A model generated the notes under the pieces. That model was not told the origin of the DNA, searched no databases, and was given only the letters and a program-made list of their open reading frames with translations. From Candidatus Neoanaerotignum tabaqchaliae (lineage in GTDB: Bacteria > Bacillota > Clostridia > Lachnospirales > Anaerotignaceae), in assembly GCA_904420235.1 (NCBI GenBank), contig CAJFUS010000140.1, forward strand, positions 1 through 5,148: 5,148 bases of DNA, written 5' to 3'. The position numbers were made by a program, and so were the translations under genes. Positions 1 to 5,148 of the stretch are shown one piece after another; position 1 is the stretch's first letter; each line of letters begins with the position of its first letter.

Positions 1-13
1 ATTTTGGTGGATA

Positions 14-41
14 TTGACATTTATTGTAACTATTATATAAT
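14..41 (+). promoter_or_regulatory. Near-perfect sigma-A promoter reading rightward
   Basis: A TTGACA -35 box (14-19) and a TATAAT -10 box (36-41) are separated by 16 bases, which matches the housekeeping consensus at all 12 positions. Transcription would start near 48. No credible open reading frame follows for about 700 bases, so the product would be an untranslated RNA or a very long leader. The -10 lies in the palindrome ATTATATAAT (32-41), so a leftward -10 is also present, but no -35 partner was seen for that direction. Confidence 0.6.
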
Positions 42-70
42 AAGGAGCTTAAATATATATGAGAAATGAC

Positions 71-174
71 GTGTAAAAACCGCGCCTGATATTGAGCCTG
101 TAATATAAAGTTTGTGTAAAAAAAGACCATATTTATGTAGCTGAAATATGATGAAAATTTTAGCGGTGTAAAAA
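71..174 (+). repeat. Three direct copies of GTGTAAAAA
   Basis: The nonamer GTGTAAAAA occurs at 71-79, 114-122 and 166-174, so copy starts are 43 and 52 bases apart. The flanking bases differ (GAC, TTT and GCG before the copies), so the repeat is only the nonamer. The copies lie just downstream of the consensus promoter at 14-41. They may be protein-binding sites or chance in A-rich DNA. They do not match the DnaA box well. Confidence 0.4.
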
Positions 175-277
175 TGAGATTTTTTATCTGATTTTGGCAA
201 TGCAGCTTAAGTTGATAAAAATTTGAAACGGCAGGTTTTTTCCCTATGCCAAAATGAAATTATAATATTATTTTATA

Positions 278-330
278 GGAAACGTCTGACAGTGGTTGTT
301 TGAAAAATAAATTCTGCCGCGTCCGTTTCC
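278..330 (+). other. Imperfect hairpin, possible structured RNA
   Basis: GGAAACG (278-284) pairs perfectly with CGTTTCC (324-330). Further in, GAC (288-290) pairs with GTC (321-323), and GTGGT (292-296) pairs with GCCGC (316-320) using two G-T wobbles. This gives about 15 pairs interrupted only by bulges on the 5' side, closing a loop of about 19 bases. The block is richer in GC than its surroundings, and a TATAAT (261-266) sits just upstream at promoter distance with only a weak -35. No long U-run follows, so it is not a standard terminator. It matches no RNA family that I recognise. Confidence 0.3.
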
Positions 331-670
331 GTTTATGGCTGGGCACACAAAACAACAGGTGAAAGTTTAATTTTAAGTATTGTTATGTGTCGGCAAAAAT
401 TTTTGTGATGTGAACGTTTTAGGCAAAAAACTATTTTCAAATGCAAATTATAATTTAATTATCATCTGTTGTATTTTTTGACTTAAGCCGTTTTGACACT
501 AAAAGCTAAAATGTTTATTGCAAAAATGATTTACTCGGCGTAAGGTTTTATTTACTTTCAAACTTTCAGAGTTGTTTTGTGAAAATTTAGTATACTGATT
601 GGGCATGGGCTGTTGGAATGAAATGTTTAATAAAAAATAAGCGGCCGGTATATATAAAAATACCAATTCT

Positions 671-679
671 TGTTATAAT
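671..679 (+). promoter_or_regulatory. Putative extended -10 promoter for the ppx-ppk operon
   Basis: TGTTATAAT is an exact TGnTATAAT extended -10 element, with the -10 hexamer at 674-679. The -35 position (about 651-656, TATATA) is poor, as is common for extended -10 promoters. Transcription would start near 686, giving a leader of about 58 bases before the ppx start codon. A short dyad, GGTAT/ATACC (647-651 and 660-664), overlaps the -35 area. A second dyad, GTTAT/ATAAC (672-676 and 689-693), spans the -10. Either could be an operator. Confidence 0.5.
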
Positions 680-731
680 AGTGTATAAATAACGCTTTGG
701 AAGAGAAAATATTTTAAAATACTGTTTTTAT

Positions 732-735
732 GGAG
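732..735 (+). promoter_or_regulatory. Ribosome binding site of ppx
   Basis: GGAG lies 8 bases before the ATG at 744. This spacing supports that start over the in-frame ATG five codons later at 759, which would remove the first beta-strand ahead of the conserved DIGSNS phosphate loop. Confidence 0.65.
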
Positions 736-743
736 ATGTTTAA

Positions 744-1655
744 ATGAGATACGGAATTATGGACATAGGCTCAAACTCTATATGTCTTTGCGTTTACGAC
801 GTTGACATGGAGGCCAAAAAGTTTAAAACCCTGTTTAAAGAAAAAATAATGGCTGGTCTTGCGGGATATATAAAGGACGGAGAAATGTCGCCGGAAGGAG
901 TGGCGAGGGCCTGCGAGAGCATAGAAGAGCTTAAAAACATACTTGACAGCCTTGAAATAGACAAATACTCTGTGTTTGCCACAGCGCCCCTCAGGAACAT
1001 ATCAAACACTGAGGAAACCCTTGTTATGATTAAAAAAGCCACAGGCGTTGACGTTGATGTTATATCGGGCTATGACGAGGCCGTTTTAAGCTACGCCGGA
1101 GCCCTTAACGATACAGACATGGAAAAGGGACTTTTTATAGACTCAGGCGGCGGAAGCACCGAATTTGTTGTTTTTGAGAAAGATAACATAAAAGAGGCCA
1201 TAAGCGTGCCCATAGGCTCTTTAAAGCTTTATACATGCTTTGTTAAAAAAATACTGCCTTCAAAAAAAGAAACCGAGAAAATAGGAAGGTGCATTAAAAA
1301 ATCCCTTAAATCATCGGGAATAAGAGGAAGTCAAAGGCAGGAAAGCGCCTTTTGCGTAGGAGGCTCGGCAAGGGCTGCCCTTAAAATTGCCAGATACCTT
1401 TTTGGCATACCCAAGGGCGAAAACGTTATAACGGCCTCGCAGCTTGAAAAAATGGTTGACTTTTTATGCGGCGACAAAAAAAGAGCCGCCGAAACCATAT
1501 TAAAAATATGTCCGGAAAGAATAAGCACAATAATACCGGGCGTTTTAATTTTAAACGGCTCCGTTCAGGAGTTTGGCAGCGAAAGAGTTATTGTTAGCGG
1601 ATTTGGAGTTAGAGAGGGATATTTATGTCAGAGAGTTATGGCAAAGGAAAGATAA
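744..1655 (+). CDS. ppx: Ppx/GppA-family exopolyphosphatase / pppGpp phosphohydrolase
   Basis: A 303-residue soluble enzyme of the sugar kinase/actin (ASKHA) fold. Family members release terminal phosphate from polyphosphate, and some convert pppGpp to ppGpp. Visible motifs are the phosphate-1 loop DIGSNSI (7-13), ATAPLRN (79-85, family ATxALRxA), ISGYDEA (107-113, family ISGxEEA), the phosphate-2 loop DSGGGSTE (133-140), the PIGSLKL segment (156-162), a late GG motif CVGGSAR (204-210), IIPGVLIL (263-270) and GFGVREGYL (286-294). The length fits the short, two-domain Ppx1-like proteins. It lacks the C-terminal HD-like domain of the roughly 500-residue E. coli PPX. No signal peptide or membrane segment is seen, so it is cytoplasmic. 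Its last ten codons overlap the start of ppk, placing it in an operon with the polyphosphate-synthesising enzyme. Family membership is secure; preference for polyphosphate over pppGpp is inferred from the operon partner. Confidence 0.93.
   Translation: MRYGIMDIGSNSICLCVYDVDMEAKKFKTLFKEKIMAGLAGYIKDGEMSPEGVARACESIEELKNILDSLEIDKYSVFATAPLRNISNTEETLVMIKKATGVDVDVISGYDEAVLSYAGALNDTDMEKGLFIDSGGGSTEFVVFEKDNIKEAISVPIGSLKLYTCFVKKILPSKKETEKIGRCIKKSLKSSGIRGSQRQESAFCVGGSARAALKIARYLFGIPKGENVITASQLEKMVDFLCGDKKRAAETILKICPERISTIIPGVLILNGSVQEFGSERVIVSGFGVREGYLCQRVMAKER
1613..1618 (+). promoter_or_regulatory. Ribosome binding site of ppk inside the ppx reading frame
   Basis: AGAGGG ends 6 bases before the ATG at 1625, and a GGAG (1605-1608) lies a little further upstream. 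Both are within the ppx coding sequence. This supports the start at 1625. The next in-frame Met (residue 35) falls after the conserved NRELSWLKFN block and would truncate the protein. Confidence 0.6.
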
Positions 1656-3784
1656 GGGATTACAGCTTCACTCAAAACAGAGAACTGAGCTGGCTTAAGT
1701 TTAACCTTAGGGTTTTGGAGGAGGCCATGGACGAAACCGTTCCCATATTTGAGCGGTTAAAATTTATATCTATATTCACAAGCAATCTTGACGAGTTTTT
1801 TATGGTTAGGGTTGGAAGCCTTTTTGACCTTAACGAGATTAGTCCCGACGACATTGACAACAAAACAGGTCAGACGCCGTTAAAACAGCTTTCGGAAATA
1901 TTTAACCAAGTTCCGAACCTTATGGCCATTAAAGATAAGACATATTCCGATGTGTGCGCCGAGCTTGAGCAAAGCGGAGTGTGTGACGTAACTTATGAGC
2001 AGCTTAACGAAAACGAGAGAAAAATTGTTGACAATTATTTTGAGGCAATAATAAGCCCTGTGCTTTCGCCGCAGATTATAGACCCTCAGCACCCATTCCC
2101 GCACCTTAAAAATAAGCAGCTTTACGCCGCCGCCGTTATAGCCGGAAAAAAGGACAAAAAATCACTGGGCATAATACCAGTGCCGGAGGCCCTGCCGGAT
2201 TTTATAACGGTGTGCGAAAGGCCTTTAAGGTTTATAAGAATGGAAAACATAATAATAAACCGCTGTCAGGAGATATTCGGAATATACAATGTTGTTGACT
2301 GCGCCATTATATCTGTTACAAGAAACGCCGATATAAGTTTTGATGAGGAGAAGTTTGAGGACGCCGCCGACGACTATCTTAAAATTATGAGTCATCTTTT
2401 GAAAAAGAGGCAAAGGCTATCTCCAGTAAGACTTGAGATACAGGGCGAGGAGAAGGAGGAACTGGCAGGGCTTCTTAGAAAAAGAATAGAGCTTGACGAA
2501 AATCAGGTGTTTTTTGTTAAATCCCCGCTTAACATGAAATATGTGTTTACACTTGAAAAGAAGCTGCACAGCTCATATTCAGGCGAGATAAAATACATAC
2601 CATACTCGCCAAGATATCCTGAGGACATAGACCCGAAGGGAAGCATTATAGAGCAGATAGTTCAGGGCGACAAGCTGCTTTTCTATCCCTTCGACCAGAT
2701 AGAGCCATTTTTGAAGCTGCTTAAAGAAGCCGCCTTTGACGAGGATACGGTGTCAATAAAAATAACCATATACCGTTTGGCCTCGGCCTCAAAAATAGCC
2801 AACGAGCTTTGCGCGGCCGCTGAAAATGGAAAAGACGTTACGGTGCTTGTGGAGCTTAGAGCCCGTTTTGACGAGGCCAACAACATAGCTTGGGCCGAAA
2901 GGCTTGAGCAAAGCGGCTGCCGCGTTATATACGGCATTGACAACTTTAAGTGCCATTCTAAAGTTTGCCTTATAACCCGCCATGTTAAAAACAAAATACA
3001 GTATATAACTCAGATAGGCACCGGAAATTACAACGAAAAAACGGCCGCTATGTATACTGACCTTTCTTTTATGACGGCGGACGATGAAATAGGCCATGAT
3101 GCCACAATATTTTTCCAAAACATGCTTATAGCCAACCTTAACGGAAATTACAGCAGCCTTATGGTGGCGCCGTCGTCACTTAAAAGCGGGCTTATATCCC
3201 TTATAGACGAGGAAATTAAAAAGGGCGAGAATGGACGGATTATAATAAAGGCTAATTCCCTTACGGAAAGGGACATTATAGACAAACTGTCCCAAGCCTC
3301 AAACGCCGGAGTTAAAATACAGCTTATACTTAGGGGCATTTGCTGTCTTAGACCGCAGATAGCCGGAAAAACCGAGAACATACAGGTTACAAGCGTTGTG
3401 GGAAGGTATCTGGAGCATTCAAGGGTATACTGCTTCGGAAACGGCGCGGAAATGAAGATTTATATATCCTCCGCCGACCTTATGACAAGAAATCTTACAA
3501 GGCGTGTTGAGATAGCCTGCCCTATAAAGGATAAAAGGATTAAGACCCAGATAATAAAAATGATTTCCATTATATTAAAAGACAATGTAAAAGCCAGAAC
3601 CCTTTTAAGCGACGGAAGTTATGTTAAAAAGGAAACCGGAGAGGAGAAAATAAACTCGCAGCTTTATTTCCAGCAGAACAGCCTGCATGAAAGAATTCAA
3701 AGACCGGCGCCAGCTAAAGAAAAAGTTGAAAAAAGCGAAGAGAGCGGCGTTTTTAAAAAGCTTTTTGGATTTTTCAAAAAATAA
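1625..3784 (+). CDS. ppk1: Polyphosphate kinase PPK1
   Basis: A 719-residue enzyme that reversibly transfers the gamma phosphate of ATP to a growing polyphosphate chain through a phosphohistidine intermediate. The N-terminal domain carries NRELSWLKFNLRVLEEA (18-34) and the nucleotide-contact segment TSNLDEFFMVRVGSL (52-66). HPFPHL (156-161) marks the next conserved block. The two phospholipase-D-like C-terminal domains show IYRLA with Arg384, ELRARFDEANNIAWAERLE (410-428), and KCHSK with His444, which corresponds to the autophosphorylated His435 of E. coli. They also show TGNYN (466-470), LRGICCLRP (569-577), YLEHSRVY with the second catalytic His598, and SSADLMTRNLTRRVE (615-629). All key residues are present and the length is normal (about 690-720). 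The last 35 residues are a charged linker ending in a basic-hydrophobic tail. The frame overlaps ppx by 31 bases, and an intrinsic terminator begins 12 bases after the stop. The protein is cytoplasmic, possibly membrane-associated through the tail (inference). Confidence 0.97.
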   Translation: MSESYGKGKIRDYSFTQNRELSWLKFNLRVLEEAMDETVPIFERLKFISIFTSNLDEFFMVRVGSLFDLNEISPDDIDNKTGQTPLKQLSEIFNQVPNLMAIKDKTYSDVCAELEQSGVCDVTYEQLNENERKIVDNYFEAIISPVLSPQIIDPQHPFPHLKNKQLYAAAVIAGKKDKKSLGIIPVPEALPDFITVCERPLRFIRMENIIINRCQEIFGIYNVVDCAIISVTRNADISFDEEKFEDAADDYLKIMSHLLKKRQRLSPVRLEIQGEEKEELAGLLRKRIELDENQVFFVKSPLNMKYVFTLEKKLHSSYSGEIKYIPYSPRYPEDIDPKGSIIEQIVQGDKLLFYPFDQIEPFLKLLKEAAFDEDTVSIKITIYRLASASKIANELCAAAENGKDVTVLVELRARFDEANNIAWAERLEQSGCRVIYGIDNFKCHSKVCLITRHVKNKIQYITQIGTGNYNEKTAAMYTDLSFMTADDEIGHDATIFFQNMLIANLNGNYSSLMVAPSSLKSGLISLIDEEIKKGENGRIIIKANSLTERDIIDKLSQASNAGVKIQLILRGICCLRPQIAGKTENIQVTSVVGRYLEHSRVYCFGNGAEMKIYISSADLMTRNLTRRVEIACPIKDKRIKTQIIKMISIILKDNVKARTLLSDGSYVKKETGEEKINSQLYFQQNSLHERIQRPAPAKEKVEKSEESGVFKKLFGFFKK

Positions 3785-3796
3785 AACTATGTGTTA

Positions 3797-3824
3797 AAAA
3801 GCCGGAATTTATTTTCCGGCTTTT
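3797..3824 (+). terminator. Rho-independent terminator of the ppx-ppk operon
   Basis: GCCGGAA (3801-3807) pairs with TTCCGGC (3814-3820) around a 6-base loop, flanked by AAAA and TTTT that can extend the stem to 11 pairs. On the plus strand the U-run TTTT then C follows the stem. The A-run upstream (3796-3800) gives a U-run on the minus strand too, so the element could act in both directions. It begins 12 bases after the ppk stop codon. Confidence 0.85.
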
Positions 3825-3827
3825 CTA

Positions 3828-3851
3828 TTGCCCTATAAGTGAAAAGGGCAA
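3828..3851. other. Second small hairpin in the convergent spacer
   Basis: TTGCCCT (3828-3834) pairs with AGGGCAA (3845-3851), giving 7 perfect pairs around a 10-base loop. It lies between the two terminators. On the plus strand it is followed by AAAA rather than a U-run, so it is not a standard terminator for ppk. It may stabilise 3' ends or be incidental. Confidence 0.35.
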
Positions 3852-3901
3852 AAAGCAAGAAAGATTTTGAAATTTTAATTGAAAGATTGTTGTATATAAA
3901 C

Positions 3902-3946
3902 AAAAAATAAAGCGGCTTGCGCCCGATAATGGGACGGAGCCGCTTT
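3902..3946 (-). terminator. Rho-independent terminator of addA
   Basis: Read on the minus strand, AAAGCGGCT (3946-3938) pairs with AGCCGCTTT (3917-3909), a perfect 9-bp stem. A large, partly paired apical loop contains CCC/GGG (3922-3924 and 3931-3933). The strand then runs into a U-rich tract (TATTTTTT, 3909-3902). It lies about 100 bases after the addA stop codon. On the plus strand the stem is followed by TTT then GCCG, a poor U-tract, so minus-strand action is favoured. Confidence 0.75.
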
Positions 3947-3981
3947 GCCGTGTTTATGACTGCTTGAAGATATACCAATGG

Positions 3982-3994
3982 GTCCATAATGGAC
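3982..3994. repeat. 13-base palindrome
   Basis: GTCCATAATGGAC is a perfect 6-bp inverted repeat around one central base. It lies between the addA stop codon and the addA terminator, so it is in the addA 3' untranslated region. A one-base loop is a poor RNA hairpin, so a DNA-binding site or chance is more likely than an RNA element. Confidence 0.3.
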
Positions 3995-4049
3995 AAACTT
4001 TAAAGAAAGGTGAAATTAGGGCATAGCCTTGCCGATTTTAAACTGCGAG

Positions 4050-5148
4050 TTAGTAAACAACCTCTTTTCCTGTTCTAAGGGCGAAAAGGCAAACCTCTTT
4101 AACAGGCTTTTTTTCGGAAAGTTCAACGGCCCGTTTGTAAATTAAAAGCTGTGTCTTATATTTTTCCTTAAGCTCATCTTCTAAGCCATACTCCACAAAG
4201 TCGGTTTTATAGTCCACAAGCACAATGCCGTCATTTTCCTCGAAAAAGCAGTCGGTCATTCCGTGAACAAGTATTTTTCCCTCCGTATTTTTATATTCGG
4301 CAGAGCCGAATATTTCGTATGGGCTCATTTCCATAGCGAAGGGCGTTTCCTTGCGAACATAGGCGGACTTTTTTATACGCTCGTAAAGAGGACTTTTGGC
4401 AAATCTTACTATGTCCTTTATCCTTACGGCCTCCGCTTCCTCTTTGGAAAGAACGCCTTTTTCGGCCAAAGCTTCTATAAGGTCTTTAACGCCGGCATAG
4501 TCATAGTCCTTTTTAAAGTCCATGTTTCTTAAAACGGTATGGGCGGCGGTGCCTTTTTGGGCCGCCGTGAGGCCTGTGGAGCCGCTTAAAAATTTAGGCC
4601 GCTCAAAGGCGCTTCCGTCATAAAGGCGGCTGTCCAGCTCGTCGCTTTCGCCTCTGTCCATAACACGCTTTATTTCGGAAACATACATATTGGCCGGAAC
4701 AGACGCCGTCTCTTTTTTAGGTTTTTCCTTAAAAAGTTCCTCAAAGGGGTATTCCGTTTCATCGCCGGCCTCGGTGTTTTCCTCTTCCTCAAAGTCGCTT
4801 TTTTCAAGAAGCAGACTGCTTTTTGGTATAATATTAATTTTCCATTCCGACGGGTCGTTAAAAAGCCGACCGTTTTCCGTTTCTTCGTCTTCGTCAATGT
4901 CATCAACGTCAATATCAATATCATCAATGTCATCAATGTCGTTTCTTATAGTCCAGCCGTTCATGTGTCTGGCGGCGCAGCAGCACAGCCAGTCCAAAAA
5001 GCTGCTGGATTCCGAAACCCAATAGCAGGGCAGTTTAATGTCTTCATCTTTGGCGAACATAGCCCAAAAAAGACGTTTTTTTTCAATGTTGGACACCGTT
5101 CCGGTTATTATAAGCTTTTCCTTAGCCCTTGTCATGGCCACATAAAGC
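4050..5148 (-). CDS. addA: ATP-dependent helicase/nuclease subunit A, C-terminal part
   Basis: AddA is the UvrD-like helicase and RecB-family nuclease subunit of AddAB, the Bacillota counterpart of RecBCD, which unwinds and resects double-strand breaks for recombination. Only about the last 365 codons are in the window; the full protein is usually about 1,200 residues. Reading starts at the right edge with LYVAMTRAKEKLI, helicase motif VI of superfamily 1. A variable acidic linker follows, then the RecB-like nuclease domain. Counting from the Val codon at 5141-5139, visible motifs are YVSEIKR (153-159), GTAAH with His201, HGMTD with Asp297, LVDYKTD with Asp310 and Lys312, and KTQLLIYKRA with Gln331. 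These form the metal-binding active site, so the nuclease looks intact. The linker carries an unusual Asp-Ile-Asp repeat. The GTG at 5141 is not a real start, because the frame stays open to the window edge. addB is normally adjacent upstream and would lie outside the window. Confidence 0.94.
   Translation of the reverse strand, partial: LYVAMTRAKEKLIITGTVSNIEKKRLFWAMFAKDEDIKLPCYWVSESSSFLDWLCCCAARHMNGWTIRNDIDDIDDIDIDVDDIDEDEETENGRLFNDPSEWKINIIPKSSLLLEKSDFEEEENTEAGDETEYPFEELFKEKPKKETASVPANMYVSEIKRVMDRGESDELDSRLYDGSAFERPKFLSGSTGLTAAQKGTAAHTVLRNMDFKKDYDYAGVKDLIEALAEKGVLSKEEAEAVRIKDIVRFAKSPLYERIKKSAYVRKETPFAMEMSPYEIFGSAEYKNTEGKILVHGMTDCFFEENDGIVLVDYKTDFVEYGLEDELKEKYKTQLLIYKRAVELSEKKPVKEVCLFALRTGKEVVY
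4893..4940 (-). repeat. 9-bp in-frame repeats coding for Asp-Ile-Asp in addA
   Basis: Exact copies of atcaatgtc (plus strand) lie at 4923-4931 and 4932-4940. Copies with one mismatch lie at 4914-4922, 4902-4910 and 4893-4901, the last three bases of the array being interrupted by one extra codon (4911-4913). On the minus strand each unit reads GACATTGAT, or a near variant, coding for DID or DVD. The array sits in the linker between the helicase and nuclease domains. Because the unit is a multiple of three, copy-number change would keep the frame. Confidence 0.7.

Larger units (their letters stand above)
1..743. other. Long AT-rich intergenic region without a credible gene
   Basis: All six frames are broken by frequent stops. 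The longest ATG-started frames I read by eye are about 10-12 codons and lack convincing ribosome binding sites. The base composition is visibly more AT-rich than the flanking coding DNA. What it holds is a consensus promoter at the left edge (14-41), three copies of the word GTGTAAAAA (71-174), a GC-richer hairpin (278-330), two similar TATAAT-containing blocks (250-266 and 438-454), and the presumed promoter and leader of the downstream operon (671-743). No tRNA, rRNA, CRISPR or insertion-sequence signature was seen. It could hold a small untranslated RNA, or it could be decayed sequence; the sequence does not decide between these. Confidence 0.75.

Noticed and set aside
1..20. A leftward gene starting at the minus-strand ATG at 20-18
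   Set aside because: Only six codons are in the window, there is no Shine-Dalgarno sequence at the right distance, and the leftward -10 lacks a -35.
114..122. DnaA boxes among the GTGTAAAAA repeats
   Set aside because: The copies differ from the reverse DnaA box TGTGGATAA at two or more positions, and nothing else about the region suggests an origin.
177..189. A terminator at AGAT-TTTTT-ATCT
   Set aside because: The stem is only four AT-rich pairs and no clear U-tract follows.
493..521. TTGACA (493-498) as a second promoter
   Set aside because: The best -10 at proper spacing is TATTGC (516-521), which matches only half of the consensus, and no extended -10 is present.
605..640. An 11-codon frame (MGCWNEMFNKK) near a TATACT box
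   Set aside because: It has no ribosome binding site, the promoter match is weak, and it is too short to support without conservation data.
3787..3996. A 69-codon open frame on the minus strand
   Set aside because: It runs straight through both terminators and the middle hairpin, starts at a TTG without a ribosome binding site, and resembles no protein that I know.
4690..5025. A serine-rich 111-codon frame on the plus strand opposite addA
   Set aside because: Its Ser-rich composition is the complement of the Asp/Glu-rich addA linker. It lies inside a well-supported gene and has no independent evidence.

Overview
This 5,148-base window is chromosomal DNA from a low-GC, Gram-positive-type anaerobe, most likely a member of the Clostridia (Bacillota). 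The evidence is heavy use of ATA, AGA/AGG and TTA/CTT codons, A-rich spacers, GGAG-type ribosome binding sites, intrinsic terminators with U-tracts, and the AddA-type recombination nuclease typical of Bacillota. The genus cannot be named from the sequence alone.

Layout. Positions 1-743 form a long AT-rich stretch with no credible gene. It holds a near-perfect sigma-A promoter at its left edge (14-41), three copies of a 9-base word, a small GC-richer hairpin (278-330), and the likely promoter and leader of the next operon. Positions 744-3784 are a two-gene rightward operon: a Ppx/GppA-family phosphatase (744-1655) and polyphosphate kinase PPK1 (1625-3784). The two overlap by 31 bases, and an intrinsic terminator (3797-3824) follows. 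Positions 3785-4049 are a convergent spacer holding that terminator, a second hairpin, a terminator for the opposite strand (3902-3946) and a 13-base palindrome. Positions 4050-5148 on the minus strand carry the C-terminal part of addA, whose 5' end lies beyond the right edge.

Function. PPK1 makes inorganic polyphosphate from ATP, and the Ppx/GppA protein would hydrolyse polyphosphate and/or pppGpp. Overlapping frames suggest the two opposing activities are translated together. AddA is the helicase-nuclease subunit of AddAB, which resects double-strand breaks. It faces the opposite way and appears functionally unrelated.

No previously undescribed multi-gene system is evident. The points most worth a second look are the gene-less, promoter-bearing 743-base leader, the 9-bp repeats coding for Asp-Ile-Asp in the AddA linker, the basic-hydrophobic C-terminal tail of PPK1, and the tight ppx-ppk overlap.
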